DNA of 64,000 nucleotides, from the NCBI RefSeq assembly GCF_014195585.1, contig NZ_JACICA010000007.1, positions 1 through 64,000 of the forward strand. Reading direction: 5' to 3'. The DNA is from Alloprevotella rava. GTDB lineage: Bacteria > Bacteroidota > Bacteroidia > Bacteroidales > Bacteroidaceae. The position numbers and the translations under genes were made by a program. A model generated the notes under the pieces. It saw only the letters and a program-made list of their open reading frames with translations. It did not search any database and was not told the origin of the DNA. Shown one piece after another: positions 26,868 through 36,748 of the stretch. Every line of letters begins with the position of its first letter. Position 1 is the first letter of the stretch.

Positions 26868-28568
26868 TTAATATTTCTGTTCTGTATAGGGGTTTATCCT
26901 TATTCTTGACGGAGCTGCTTCAATGTGAATATAGGCTCGAAATGGGGATAGCTTACTATCCTTTGCTGCTTTAACAAAACTCTGTCCTTCATTGCCTAAG
27001 AAATAGGCTTCGTCTGTTTGATTTATTTTTAGTGCCCCGTAGTTACTACGGAAAGCTGCTTTAGGAGCCATATCTGTGATAAAATCCCCTCCCGTATTTG
27101 TCAGGATCAATATAGTTTTAGCTCCAGTACTCCGAATGATGACTGGGACATTGGCAGTTATTGTATTTGTGGGAGTAAATTTCAACTGGCTATCAGCATA
27201 GCTTTGTAACTCTTCAGCTTGAAATCCATCTGGTACTACTGCCGTAAAAGGAATACAAAGTGTCTCCCAATTCTTATCGATGAGTTGGCGTGAGTAAGTT
27301 AGTTGTCCTGCATCAGCATTAAGACTTTTTCCTATGCTTACTTCCGACCTGTCTGTCAGTTCGCCTCCTCGGATTAGTTGTTTGTTTGTTGCTATTAAAG
27401 TCCAACTTGTAGGAATGCTACCGATTTGATCTTCCGCTATATAAGTTATTTGATTTGAGGTCTTACTTCTTTTCTTGAAAGATTGCGGATAGCGTGGGAG
27501 AGTAATATGCGATAGATCTAAATTACCCCCTTCTTCCCATTCTATATTGGCCAAAAGACTTGCGCTCCATCCTCCTTGCAAAATACGAAGACCTTCTTTT
27601 ATTTCACTCGTGGGATTATTTTGTACCTTTCTGAAAATACAGGTATTACCATCTTGGACCTTGCTGCTTAGAAAGAAAACTCCATCTTTTTCCAAAAGAA
27701 ATCGGGGGCTAGCTTCAAGTGTTGCTATTCTTCCATTTAGGATTTGCCACAAGTTTTCAGCTTTTTCATTGGAGAGATTATATTGTAGATATGCTTCAGA
27801 TATATCCATAAGCATAAAATGCTCATTGTTTACTTTTGCTGTCCATACAGAATAATCACCAGAAGCCAAGCTACCATCGCAGAGCAGAACATCTGAGACA
27901 TCAACTGATGGAGCCTTATGTAAAAGCTGATTTTGTGTTGAGGTAATAGCAACGCGTTGGCCATTGGCTGGAAGTGTAGCTTCGCCTTTTTTTTCTTCTG
28001 CCGGACCAGCATATTTATAGAGTATTACACCTGGCTTGTCTGCTCCTGTTTTTGTGAAATAACCAAAATAAGAAGAGTTTGCATCATAGACAGCAAGCCC
28101 AATGGAGCGTTCTTTGTCAGTATTATTACAGATAAGAAAACGATTTCCTTCATAGCCTTTAATAGTCCATGTATCTCCATTATTAGGATCACTGAGGTAT
28201 AGGTCTCTAGCTTTCGCAGAAATAGCTTTTTTCTTGTCAGATGTAAGGATGGAAAATCCTTGAGCTTTCGTATGGAGTGTCCAAACTTCGGCCGCATTAT
28301 TAGGAGAAAGAATAGAGGGAATACCGTTAGGAATAAGGCGAGCTTGTAGTTTGTTTTTATTTTCCTTATTCGTCATGGTGTAAAGGCTTTCATCTTTCGT
28401 GTCTGTACCTCCTATGAGGATAAAAGCACCATCTTGCAGATCGTCTAACGAAGTGATTCGGACAAATGTTGCAGACGAAAAGTCGGGGAGACCTTTCGTC
28501 TGTGCAAAAGTAGGACTGCATATAATAAATAGCAGAGCTACTAGAAATTGAGATAGCTTAGTAAGCAT
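26868..28568 (-). CDS. Secreted protein of unknown function
   Basis: This protein is 566 aa if started at the ATG at 28568, which has a purine-rich AAGAAGAAAAG upstream; an in-frame ATG at 28589 would overlap the rfbA stop by 11 bases. A signal peptide is evident (LSQFLVALLFIICSPTFAQ). The N-terminal half contains ricin-like or RICIN/CBM-type repeated patterns (VWTLHTKAQGFSILTSDKKKAIS, TWTIKGYEGNRFLICN, LVYDANSSYFGYF), which suggests beta-trefoil-like modules. The C-terminal ~150 residues (ETLCIPFTAVVPDGF, ITANVPVIIRS, FRAYIHIE) resemble a domain common at the end of Prevotella/Bacteroides secreted proteins. No catalytic motif is recognised. Confidence 0.75.
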   Translation of the reverse strand: MLTKLSQFLVALLFIICSPTFAQTKGLPDFSSATFVRITSLDDLQDGAFILIGGTDTKDESLYTMTNKENKNKLQARLIPNGIPSILSPNNAAEVWTLHTKAQGFSILTSDKKKAISAKARDLYLSDPNNGDTWTIKGYEGNRFLICNNTDKERSIGLAVYDANSSYFGYFTKTGADKPGVILYKYAGPAEEKKGEATLPANGQRVAITSTQNQLLHKAPSVDVSDVLLCDGSLASGDYSVWTAKVNNEHFMLMDISEAYLQYNLSNEKAENLWQILNGRIATLEASPRFLLEKDGVFFLSSKVQDGNTCIFRKVQNNPTSEIKEGLRILQGGWSASLLANIEWEEGGNLDLSHITLPRYPQSFKKRSKTSNQITYIAEDQIGSIPTSWTLIATNKQLIRGGELTDRSEVSIGKSLNADAGQLTYSRQLIDKNWETLCIPFTAVVPDGFQAEELQSYADSQLKFTPTNTITANVPVIIRSTGAKTILILTNTGGDFITDMAPKAAFRSNYGALKINQTDEAYFLGNEGQSFVKAAKDSKLSPFRAYIHIEAAPSRIRINPYTEQKY

Positions 28569-28578
28569 ACTTTTCTTC

Positions 28579-29454
28579 TTAATTTTCAATGAGTTTTAGC
28601 AGGTATTGCCCATACTCATTTTTCTTCATTGGTTCAGCAATTTCTTGCAATTGTTCTGCTGTAATCCATCCCATTTCATATGCAATTCCTTCGAGGCATC
28701 CAACCTTTAGTCCCGTACGTTTTTCGATGACTTCAATATAGGTGCTTGCTTCGCTGAGTGAGTCGTGAGTTCCAGTATCTAGCCATGCAAAACCTCTGCC
28801 AAGTGTCTGAACCATCAGTTCATTATCGTTGAGAAAGCGTTCATTGACAGTGGTGATCTCCAATTCTCCACGTTTTGAAGGTTTAATGGTCTTGGCAACA
28901 TTGACAACCTTATTAGGGTAGAAATAGAGTCCCACCACCGCGTAGTTTGATTTAGGTTGAGTTGGTTTCTCTTCAATACTTACAGCTTTACCTTCATCAT
29001 TAAACTCTACAACACCATAGCGCTGCGGGTCATTAACATGATAGCCAAAGACGGTGGCTTTACTTTCCTTTTTTGCATTGTGAACAGCTTCAATAAGAAG
29101 CTGACGGAAGTCGTTGCCATGAAATATGTTGTCGCCTAGCACAAGGCACACACTGTCGTTTCCAATAAATTCTTCGCCAATTATGAAAGCTTGAGCCAAG
29201 CCGTCGGGACTAGGCTGTTCTGCATAGCTGATATTTACGCCATAGGAAGAACCATTTCCTAAGAGTCGTTTGAATCCGGGGAGATCCTGTGGAGTAGATA
29301 TGAGTAATATATCGCGTATTCCAGCAAGCATTAGTACGGAGATGGGATAGTACACCATGGGCTTGTCGAAAATGGGTATAAGTTGTTTACTAATACCTTT
29401 TGTTATAGGATAGAGGCGAGTACCACTACCACCTGCAAGAACAATTCCTTTCAT
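28579..29454 (-). CDS. rfbA: Glucose-1-phosphate thymidylyltransferase
   Basis: This 291-aa enzyme makes dTDP-glucose, the first step of dTDP-L-rhamnose synthesis for surface polysaccharides. The N-terminus has [17 protein letters not shown] (nucleotide-binding loop) and [20 protein letters not shown] is the metal-binding Asp motif, followed by [16 protein letters not shown] and [13 protein letters not shown]. Length is typical. The other rfb genes are not in the window. Its own promoter box lies just upstream at 29478-29485. Confidence 0.96.
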   Translation of the reverse strand: MKGIVLAGGSGTRLYPITKGISKQLIPIFDKPMVYYPISVLMLAGIRDILLISTPQDLPGFKRLLGNGSSYGVNISYAEQPSPDGLAQAFIIGEEFIGNDSVCLVLGDNIFHGNDFRQLLIEAVHNAKKESKATVFGYHVNDPQRYGVVEFNDEGKAVSIEEKPTQPKSNYAVVGLYFYPNKVVNVAKTIKPSKRGELEITTVNERFLNDNELMVQTLGRGFAWLDTGTHDSLSEASTYIEVIEKRTGLKVGCLEGIAYEMGWITAEQLQEIAEPMKKNEYGQYLLKLIEN

Positions 29455-29477
29455 AGTTTGGGTATAATCTATTTCCG

Positions 29478-29485
29478 CAAAGTTA
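29478..29485 (-). promoter_or_regulatory. Promoter -7 box of rfbA
   Basis: The minus strand reads TAACTTTG followed by CGG, a good match to TAnnTTTG, 24 bases upstream of the rfbA ATG. Confidence 0.55.
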
Positions 29486-29593
29486 AAATAAAAATGATGA
29501 AGAAAAAAGAAAACTTATTTTTTTGTACTTCTGTATGATAAAATCAGGAAGATGACAAAGTATTGTTTTTACAGAGCATCGTTTAGAAGTTTT

Positions 29594-29636
29594 AAAAACA
29601 GCAAGCCCCAAGTTAAACTTGGGGCTTGCTGTTTTT
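29594..29636. terminator. Terminator downstream of pheS
   Basis: A perfect stem of about 19 bp (AAAAACAGCAAGCCCCAAG with its complement) around a short TTAAA loop, bordered by A and T runs. It lies 20 bases after the pheS stop and can act on the minus-strand transcript. Confidence 0.9.
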
Positions 29637-29655
29637 GTATGTGTGAATGAAGAGT

Positions 29656-30696
29656 TTAATGAGCAGCCATAAATTCTTCTAGGAATCGTTTGTCGTTTTC
29701 AGAGAACAAGCGAAGGTCGCGAACACGATAGAGCAAGTTAGCAATGCGTTCAAGGCCTAATCCGAAAGCGTAACCAGTGTATTTCTTGCTGTCAATACCA
29801 TTGAGTTCAAGAACATTTGGGTCTACCATTCCGCAACCAAGAATCTCTACCCAGCCTGTGCCTTTACACAGTACACAATCATGATCGCCATGACGACCGG
29901 TACCTCCACAGATATGGCAACTAATGTCCATCTCTGCACTAGGTTCGGTGAAAGGGAAATAACTTGGACGCATACGTATCTTTGTTTCGGGGCCGAATAA
30001 TTCACGGGAGAATGTCAGCATAACCTGCATGAGATCGGCGAAAGAAACTTTTTCGTCAATGTAAAGGCCTTCTAACTGATGGAAGAAGCAATGAGCACGA
30101 CTGCTGATTGCCTCATTGCGATAAACACGTCCTGGGCAAATTACGCGAATAGGCGGCTGTGTTTTTTCCATGACGCGTGCTTGAACGGAGCTTGTATGAG
30201 AGCGGAGTACTATGTCGGGATGCTGTTCTACAACAAATGTGTCCTGCATATCGCGCGCTGGATGGTCTGCAGCAAAGTTCATAGAAGAAAATACGTGCCA
30301 ATCGTCTTCAACTTCAGGTCCTTCTGCCATCGTGAAGCCCATTCGGTTGAAAATATCAATCAAGCGATCACGAACGAGACTGATAGGGTGACGTGTTCCT
30401 ATCTCAATCGGATAGGGTGTGCGCGTCAAATCAAGATCGTTATGGTCGTCTTCCTGAATGGCTAAGCTCTGTCGGAGAGAATTGATTTTGTCTTGAAAAG
30501 CTGTTTTTACTTCGTTTATGCGCATACCTAATTCTCGCTTCTGCTCATTGGGAACATTGCGGAATTCTGTTATCAAGTCATTGATTACACCTTTTTTACT
30601 TAGGTATTTAATGCGTAAAAGTTCCAATTGTTCAGCATTTTTCGCTTTCAAATCCTCGACATGTGCAAGGAGCTCTTGTATTTTTTCTGCTAACAT
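29656..30696 (-). CDS. pheS: Phenylalanine-tRNA ligase alpha subunit
   Basis: This 346-aa cytoplasmic class II aminoacyl-tRNA synthetase subunit has an N-terminal coiled coil (1-85) that binds tRNA-Phe. The catalytic core has HPISLVRDRLIDIFNRMGF and GPEVEDDWHVF, motif 2 PIRVICPGRVYRNEAISSRAHCFFHQLEGLYID, and motif 3 GYAFGLGLERIANLLY. A CxxC...CxxC stretch (CHICGGTGRHGDHDCVLCKGTG) in the middle is usual for this bacterial group. The pheT partner is not adjacent. Confidence 0.97.
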   Translation of the reverse strand: MLAEKIQELLAHVEDLKAKNAEQLELLRIKYLSKKGVINDLITEFRNVPNEQKRELGMRINEVKTAFQDKINSLRQSLAIQEDDHNDLDLTRTPYPIEIGTRHPISLVRDRLIDIFNRMGFTMAEGPEVEDDWHVFSSMNFAADHPARDMQDTFVVEQHPDIVLRSHTSSVQARVMEKTQPPIRVICPGRVYRNEAISSRAHCFFHQLEGLYIDEKVSFADLMQVMLTFSRELFGPETKIRMRPSYFPFTEPSAEMDISCHICGGTGRHGDHDCVLCKGTGWVEILGCGMVDPNVLELNGIDSKKYTGYAFGLGLERIANLLYRVRDLRLFSENDKRFLEEFMAAH

Positions 30697-30718
30697 TGCG
30701 TTTATTTTTTCTAAGGCG

Positions 30719-30726
30719 CAAAATTA
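30719..30726 (-). promoter_or_regulatory. Promoter -7 box of pheS
   Basis: The minus strand reads TAATTTTG followed by CG, matching TAnnTTTG, 22 bases upstream of the pheS start. A divergent weaker box TATCTTCG (30760-30767, plus strand) may serve the lipoprotein gene. Confidence 0.55.
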
Positions 30727-30796
30727 ACTTATTCTGTTAGAAGTGCCAAATAAAATCATTATCTTCGCGGGCATTATAAAGAAACTCGATTCGTAT

Positions 30797-31624
30797 ATGA
30801 AATGTTTTTTAGGACTTTTCTCAGTTCTTCTCCTCTTGTTTTCTTGTGGAGGAAATAAACCCTCAGAGCAAAAAAATGTAATGAGAGAGGACACTACTGT
30901 AGTAAAAGACATACCAGCAGATTCACCCCAACTATCTGAAGCAGAACCGCCTGTAGCGGCCGATGGCGTTTTTGACGATTTTGCTTTCAATTTTATGTCG
31001 AACCGCCGTTTTCAATCGGAGCGAATTTTATTTCCCTTGAAATATGTTGTTGATGGGAAAGACACACAGATAGAAATGGACAAGTGGACATTTGACCCGC
31101 TTTATTCTAAGAAAGAAATTTATACGATGATTTTTGATTCGAAGAAATCGATGAAAAATCAGAAGGATCCTGATCTTGCTCATGTAGTAGTGGAATGGAT
31201 TTACTTGACAAAGAATAGAGTGAAGCAATATGTTTTTGATAAAACAGAGGGTCGCTGGATGATGACCTCTTTAATTGACGAACAGCTTAAAGAAAATGAA
31301 AATAGTGATTTCCTTAATTTCTATAAGCAGTTTTCAAGTGATCGCTCTTATCAGATAAAGCATATCCAGAGCCCTTTCTCTCTTATTTTGCAAGACCCAG
31401 ATACTTATAAACCTATTTCTGGTGTGGGAGATCCTGTTCAGTGGCAAGATTTTGCGCCAGAACTTCCAAAAGGGGTGATTACTAATATAAATTACGGACA
31501 GAAATATACAAATTCGAAGCAGCGTCTGCTAATGGTTGCAGCTTCGGATGGTGCGATGTCTAGTATTATTACCTTCAAAAAAGTTCGTGGACAGTGGATG
31601 GTAACACGTTTGGAAAATAATTGA
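30797..31624 (+). CDS. DUF4348-type lipoprotein
   Basis: The protein is 275 aa when started at the ATG at 30797; an upstream in-frame ATG (30743) would spoil the signal sequence. MKCFLGLFSVLLLLFSC ends in a lipobox with the acylated Cys. The mature part has a low-complexity acidic linker (20-60) and then a compact domain (FDDFAFNFMSNRRFQSERI..., GRWMMTSLID, FYKQFSSDRSYQ) matching DUF4348, conserved in Bacteroidales with no known activity. It is immediately followed by murB, so the two share a transcript. Confidence 0.8.
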   Translation: MKCFLGLFSVLLLLFSCGGNKPSEQKNVMREDTTVVKDIPADSPQLSEAEPPVAADGVFDDFAFNFMSNRRFQSERILFPLKYVVDGKDTQIEMDKWTFDPLYSKKEIYTMIFDSKKSMKNQKDPDLAHVVVEWIYLTKNRVKQYVFDKTEGRWMMTSLIDEQLKENENSDFLNFYKQFSSDRSYQIKHIQSPFSLILQDPDTYKPISGVGDPVQWQDFAPELPKGVITNINYGQKYTNSKQRLLMVAASDGAMSSIITFKKVRGQWMVTRLENN

Positions 31625-31626
31625 GG

Positions 31627-32643
31627 ATGTTTAAGCAGCAAAATTACTCTTTATTGAAGCACAATACGTTTGGCATTGATGCACATTGCCGGATGTTTAT
31701 TGAATACAACTCTGTTGAAGAATTGTGTGAATTGCTTTGTGATACAAATCTACCTAAACCATTGTTTCATATAGGTGAGGGAAGTAACCTTCTGTTTACG
31801 AAAGATTTTGACGGAACGATTTTCCACTCTTGTATCTTGGGAAAAGAAATTGTAGAGGATGCTGTGGATTCGGTTCTTCTCAAGGTTGGAGCGGGCGAAG
31901 ATTGGGATAATTTTGTGGACTGGACTCTAAATTATGGCTTTTATGGTTTGGAAAATTTGTCCCTTATTCCTGGCGAAGTGGGTGCAAGTGCTGTACAAAA
32001 TATTGGAGCTTATGGCGCAGAAGCTGAACAGTATATAGAAAAAGTTGCAGCAGTATGTCTAGCTACTGGAGAATCTCGTATCTTTCTGAAAGAGGAATGT
32101 GACTACGCATATCGTAGTAGTATTTTTAAGCATGCTTTACGTGGACAATATATTGTTACTCATGTGTATTATCGTCTTCAAAAAACTTTCCAAATAAATC
32201 TAACTTATGCTGCATTGTGTAGGGAACTAGAATCGAGAGGTTTGGCAGAGGCTAATGTGACAGCGCGCGAAGTACGCAATATTATTGTAGAAGTGCGTCG
32301 CAATAAATTACCAGATCCCAAAGAGATAGGAAGTGCTGGTTCTTTCTTTATGAATCCCATTGTTAGCGAAAAGATGTTTCAGGAGTTGTTGAGCATCTAT
32401 CCTGAAATTCCTTATTATAAGATGCCTACAGGTGTTAAGATTCCCGCAGGTTGGCTTATTCAGCAGGTGGGTTGGAAAGGGAAAACTCTCGGTCGTGCAG
32501 GTGTTTATCCTAAACAAGCCTTGGTGCTCGTCAATTTGGGTGGTGCAAGTGGAGAAGATATTATGAGCTTGAGTAATAAAATAATACATGATGTTCAACA
32601 GCAATTTGAAATTGAACTAAAGCCTGAAGTAAATTTCATCTGA
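31627..32643 (+). CDS. murB: UDP-N-acetylenolpyruvoylglucosamine reductase
   Basis: This 338-aa FAD enzyme carries out the second committed step of peptidoglycan precursor synthesis. Motifs are NTFGIDAHC, HIGEGSNLLF (FAD binding), LSLIPGEVGASAVQNIGAYGAE, YAYRSSIFK, GSAGSFFMNPIV (Ser general acid) and AGWLIQQVGWKG. The ATG at 31627 is preferred over the TTG at 31621, which overlaps the previous stop. Confidence 0.96.
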   Translation: MFKQQNYSLLKHNTFGIDAHCRMFIEYNSVEELCELLCDTNLPKPLFHIGEGSNLLFTKDFDGTIFHSCILGKEIVEDAVDSVLLKVGAGEDWDNFVDWTLNYGFYGLENLSLIPGEVGASAVQNIGAYGAEAEQYIEKVAAVCLATGESRIFLKEECDYAYRSSIFKHALRGQYIVTHVYYRLQKTFQINLTYAALCRELESRGLAEANVTAREVRNIIVEVRRNKLPDPKEIGSAGSFFMNPIVSEKMFQELLSIYPEIPYYKMPTGVKIPAGWLIQQVGWKGKTLGRAGVYPKQALVLVNLGGASGEDIMSLSNKIIHDVQQQFEIELKPEVNFI

Positions 32644-32659
32644 AATAGACTTTATAAAT

Positions 32660-33496
32660 ATGAAACTGACCTTTTTCGGGACAGGAACAAGTAGCGGCAA
32701 TCCATCCCTCGGGTGTGATTGCCGTGTTTGTTCTTCTGACGATCCACGTGATCGGCGTTTACGCACTTCTGCCTTATTGGAAACAGAGCGAGGAACTCGT
32801 GTTTTGATTGATTGTAGTCCAGATTTTCGTTATCAAATGCTGCGTTGGATTTCAACGCTTACAGTGGATAGTCCTTTTCGTAGTTTTTTATCAAAAGCAA
32901 AGCAGAGTAATTGTATCCCGCAATTGATAGACGGAGTCTTGGTGACGCACTTTCATTATGACCACGTGGGAGGATTGGACGACTTGCGACCTTTCTGTAT
33001 AGCTCAACCAATGCCAATTTATGCCGACGCAAAGACATGTGATTATATACGAGACAAATATCCTTATTGCTTTTATGAGTCAGAATATACATTTGTTCCT
33101 CGTTTTCATACAATTAAACTTTTTCCATTAAAGTCTTTTAGAATTAGAGAACTCTCTGTTCTTCCTCTTCAAGTGTTGCATGGCCAGATGCCCATTTTAG
33201 GTTTCCGAATAGGGAAGATGGCATATCTTACGGATTTAAAAACCTTGCCCGAAGAAAATCTATCATATCTTCATGGTTTAGATACTTTGGTTATTGATGC
33301 CTTGCAGCGAGGTGGCAATCATCCTACTCATGAAAATATACAAGATGCTTTAGCTCTGGTAGAACGCCTTGCACCGCGTCGAACATATTTGATTCATATG
33401 AGCCATAATGCAGGCTGTCATTCCGAAGCTCAGGCTTTTTTACCTCCTTCCGTATCTTTTGCCTATGATGAATTAGCGGTAGAAATCCCCGAGTAA
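32660..33496 (+). CDS. MBL-fold metallo-hydrolase (PhnP-like)
   Basis: This 278-aa metallo-beta-lactamase-fold phosphodiesterase begins FFGTGTSSGNPSLGCDCRVCSSDDPRD, where the two Cys pairs resemble the zinc site of PhnP. VTHFHYDHVGGLDDLRPF is the HxHxDH motif, and IHMSHNAGCH supplies the last ligands. Members act on cyclic phosphates or related esters. It sits 16 bases after murB on the same strand and probably belongs to that operon. Confidence 0.9.
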   Translation: MKLTFFGTGTSSGNPSLGCDCRVCSSDDPRDRRLRTSALLETERGTRVLIDCSPDFRYQMLRWISTLTVDSPFRSFLSKAKQSNCIPQLIDGVLVTHFHYDHVGGLDDLRPFCIAQPMPIYADAKTCDYIRDKYPYCFYESEYTFVPRFHTIKLFPLKSFRIRELSVLPLQVLHGQMPILGFRIGKMAYLTDLKTLPEENLSYLHGLDTLVIDALQRGGNHPTHENIQDALALVERLAPRRTYLIHMSHNAGCHSEAQAFLPPSVSFAYDELAVEIPE

Positions 33497-33550
33497 GAAT
33501 AATTTATATGATTTGAGCGGTAGAAAGTAGGCAAAATGCTTCTTTTTATT

Positions 33551-33558
33551 TAACTTTG
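33551..33558 (+). promoter_or_regulatory. Promoter -7 box of the PBP1A-kdsB-MORN operon
   Basis: TAACTTTG followed by C matches TAnnTTTG, 41 bases before the PBP1A ATG, in the only gap of this region large enough for a promoter. Confidence 0.55.
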
Positions 33559-33598
33559 CTGCGGTAACATAGGCTTTAGCCTCGTTGAAAACTGCGGA

Positions 33599-35980
33599 AT
33601 GAAGAAGTTAATACACATTATGTGGTACGTTTATGGCGCACTTGTCACTATATGCGTTCTTGGTGTGGTTTCGATAAAGCAGGGATGGATTGGTTATATG
33701 CCTCCCTTGGATGAACTAAATGATCCTATTGACAAATACGCCTCCCAAATCTTTTCGGCCGATGGAAAGATGCTTGGGACATGGTCTCAAAAGGAAAACC
33801 GCATCTTTGTACCCAAAGATAGCATTTCCCCTCATATGTTTGAAGCCTTAGTAGCTACGGAGGACTCACGTTTCTATGACCATTGTGGTATAGATGGTCG
33901 AGCGTTGTTACGTGCCATAGTTAAGCGAGGTTTTATGGGGCAGCGTAGTGCTGGTGGAGGCTCTACGATCACACAGCAGCTTGCTAAGCAATTATATTCT
34001 TCTACAGCTTCAAATACTTTACAACGTTTGTTTCAAAAGCCTATAGAATGGGTTATTGCTGTAGAGCTAGAGCGTCATTATACGAAAGAGGAAATAATAA
34101 CGTTGTATCTGAATTATTTTGATTTCCTACATAATGCAGTTGGTATAAAGACCGCGGCAAAAGTCTATTTCAATAAAAGCCCCAAAGACTTGTCCGTATC
34201 TGAGTGTGCAATGCTTGTGGGAATGTGTAAGAATCCTGCTTACTTTAATCCTGTGCGTGAGCCAGAGAGAGTTCAAGAGCGCCGTAATGTTGTGCTTGAT
34301 TTGATGGTCAAAGGAGGATATATCTCTGTTGCAGAGTCGGAAAGTCTAAAGTCTACAGATTTGGGACTTCACTTTCGTCGTATAGACCATAAAGATGGCC
34401 AAGCTGCCTATTTGCGTGAGTATCTCCGACGTATTATGATGGCCGAAAAGCCCCAAAGAAAAGATTATATGGCTTGGCAAGAGCAGCAATACTATCAAGA
34501 TAGTCTTTCTTGGGAAAAAGATCCACTTTATGGGTGGTGTAAGAAGAATTCCAAACGTGATGGCTCTAATTATAATATTTATACAGATGGGCTTCGTATA
34601 ATTACGACAATTGATAGTCGTATGCAGCAGGATGCAGAAGAGGCTGTCTATGGCCATGTTGCCAATTATTTGCAGAAACAATTTAATAAAGAGAAGAGGG
34701 GAAGTGCTAATTTCCCCTACACGTCGTCAATTTCCCAGCGTCAGTTACGTTCTATCTTAGCCCGTTCTGAACAACAGAGCGATCGTTATCGTGCTATGAA
34801 GGCAGCAGGAGCTTCTGATGAAGAAATCCGCAAAGCTTTTCATACGAGGACTGATATGACTGTATTCTCTTACCATGGGGAGATAGACACCGTTATGACC
34901 CCATTGGATTCAATCAAATACTACAAATCTTTCTTGCGTGCTGGCTTAGTTTCTATTGAGCCCCAATCGGGCTATGTGAAGGCCTATGTTGGAGGACTTG
35001 ATTTTACACATTTCCAGTACGATATGGCAATGGTGGGGCGTAGGCAAGTAGGTTCTACTATGAAGCCCTTTGTTTATGCGATGGCAATGGAAGATGGGCT
35101 TGAACCGAATTATATGGTGCCTAATGTTCAACGCTCTTATGGTAGTTGGACTCCACGGAATGGTAGTCGCCGTCGTTATGGTGAACAAGTACCGCTGAGT
35201 TGGGGGCTTGCTCAATCTAATAACTGGGTGACGGCAAACTTGATGGCTCAGGTAGACCCTTCAGGGCATAGACTGATTGATTTCTTACGTGAGGGAGGTA
35301 TTTCTACTTATAAGCTCTATCCTTCAATGGTGCTATGCCTTGGTCCATGTGAAATTACTGTTGGCGAATTGGCAAGTGCTTACACTATGTTTGTAAATAA
35401 AGGTATTCGTTGTGCACCATTACTTGTGTCCCGCATAGAGGATAGTCAAGGGAATATCTTGGCTGAGTTTACTCCGCGCATGAATGAAGTTATCTCGGAG
35501 CAGAGCAGCTACAATATGCTGAGGATGCTTGAAGGAGTTGTTAATAGTGGTACGGCCGGCCGGCTGCATTATAAATTCAAGCTTGAAGGTCCATTGGCCG
35601 GTAAAACAGGTACGACCAATAATAATGCTGATGGCTGGTTTGTTGGTATTGTCCCACGCCTCGTAACTGCTTGTTGGGTAGGAGGTGAAGATCGCGATAT
35701 TCATTTTAATTCTACAGCAATGGGGCAAGGTGCAGAGACGGCCCTTCCTATTTTTGCTTATTATCTCACAAAGATTTACCGGAATCCTGCTTTGGGTTAC
35801 TCGCCTAAAGAGAAATTTCCCTATGAGCAACTAACGAAGTCTGTTGGGGGGAGAGAAAAAACTTCTTCTTCAATTTCTGATGATTCTTCCTCAGATAATG
35901 CGGAAGAGCAAAATGGAGAAAAGTCTGTACCGGCACCTCATGGGAAGTCTCAAGTAACGGGGGAACACTTATTTGATTAA
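33599..35980 (+). CDS. mrcA: Bifunctional penicillin-binding protein 1A
   Basis: This 793-aa inner-membrane protein builds and cross-links peptidoglycan. It has one N-terminal membrane helix (8-27), then a GT51 glycosyltransferase with VATEDSRFYDHCGID (catalytic Glu), GGGSTITQQLAKQL and KEEIITLYLNYF. The transpeptidase follows, with SxxK in GSTMKPFVYAMAM, the SxN in AQSNNWVTAN and KTG in AGKTGTTNNNADGWFVG. The C-terminal tail is acidic and Ser-rich. kdsB starts 3 bases downstream. Confidence 0.95.
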   Translation: MKKLIHIMWYVYGALVTICVLGVVSIKQGWIGYMPPLDELNDPIDKYASQIFSADGKMLGTWSQKENRIFVPKDSISPHMFEALVATEDSRFYDHCGIDGRALLRAIVKRGFMGQRSAGGGSTITQQLAKQLYSSTASNTLQRLFQKPIEWVIAVELERHYTKEEIITLYLNYFDFLHNAVGIKTAAKVYFNKSPKDLSVSECAMLVGMCKNPAYFNPVREPERVQERRNVVLDLMVKGGYISVAESESLKSTDLGLHFRRIDHKDGQAAYLREYLRRIMMAEKPQRKDYMAWQEQQYYQDSLSWEKDPLYGWCKKNSKRDGSNYNIYTDGLRIITTIDSRMQQDAEEAVYGHVANYLQKQFNKEKRGSANFPYTSSISQRQLRSILARSEQQSDRYRAMKAAGASDEEIRKAFHTRTDMTVFSYHGEIDTVMTPLDSIKYYKSFLRAGLVSIEPQSGYVKAYVGGLDFTHFQYDMAMVGRRQVGSTMKPFVYAMAMEDGLEPNYMVPNVQRSYGSWTPRNGSRRRYGEQVPLSWGLAQSNNWVTANLMAQVDPSGHRLIDFLREGGISTYKLYPSMVLCLGPCEITVGELASAYTMFVNKGIRCAPLLVSRIEDSQGNILAEFTPRMNEVISEQSSYNMLRMLEGVVNSGTAGRLHYKFKLEGPLAGKTGTTNNNADGWFVGIVPRLVTACWVGGEDRDIHFNSTAMGQGAETALPIFAYYLTKIYRNPALGYSPKEKFPYEQLTKSVGGREKTSSSISDDSSSDNAEEQNGEKSVPAPHGKSQVTGEHLFD

Positions 35981-35983
35981 CGT

Positions 35984-36745
35984 ATGAAATTTTTAGCTTT
36001 AATTCCTGCACGATATGCCTCAACACGTTTTCCTGCTAAACCTTTGGCCCGTTTAGGAGGAAAGTATATCATTCAGCGTGTATATGAAGGTGTCAGTAAA
36101 GTATTCTCAGATGCTTATGTTGCTACGGACGATAAACGCATTTACGATGTTGTTTTGAGTTTTGGCGGAAATGCAGTAATGACAAGCATGGAGCATAAGA
36201 GTGGAACAGATCGTTGTTTTGAAGCTTTGCAGAAGTTAGAAGCCAAAGGCAATAAATATGATGTTGTTGTGAACATTCAAGGTGATGAACCCTTCATAGC
36301 TGCATCTCAATTGGAGAGTATAAAAGATTGCTTTGATAATTCCCTGACTCAAATCGCTACTTTGGTGAAACCTTTTGCTTCAGATGCTCCACTTTCTGAA
36401 TTACTAAATCCTAACTCTCCCAAGGTTGTGCTGAGCAATGAAGGCAATGCGCTTTATTTTAGTAGAAGTGTTATTCCATATCTGAGAAATGTTCCACAAG
36501 AAGAGTGGTTGCAACATCACACTTTCTACAAGCATATAGGACTTTATGCATATCGTGCTGACATTTTAGCCACGATAACATCACTTCCTCAAGGAAATCT
36601 TGAACAATGTGAGTCACTCGAACAACTTCGCTGGTTGGAAGCAGGGCTAGCCATAAAGGTGAAGGAAACAAATATAGAAACCATCGGCATTGATACTCCT
36701 GAAGATTTGCAGCTTGCCGAAGATTTTCTTTCAAATAATCAGTAA
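35984..36745 (+). CDS. kdsB: CMP-KDO synthetase
   Basis: This 253-aa cytoplasmic enzyme activates KDO with CTP for lipopolysaccharide inner-core synthesis. Motifs are ALIPARYASTRFPAKPL, YVATDDKRIYD, HKSGTDRCFEA, VVNIQGDEPFI and HIGLYAYRADIL. Length is standard. It is packed between PBP1A and the MORN protein with 3-base gaps, joining two envelope-building steps in one operon. Confidence 0.96.
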   Translation: MKFLALIPARYASTRFPAKPLARLGGKYIIQRVYEGVSKVFSDAYVATDDKRIYDVVLSFGGNAVMTSMEHKSGTDRCFEALQKLEAKGNKYDVVVNIQGDEPFIAASQLESIKDCFDNSLTQIATLVKPFASDAPLSELLNPNSPKVVLSNEGNALYFSRSVIPYLRNVPQEEWLQHHTFYKHIGLYAYRADILATITSLPQGNLEQCESLEQLRWLEAGLAIKVKETNIETIGIDTPEDLQLAEDFLSNNQ

Positions 36746-36748
36746 AAT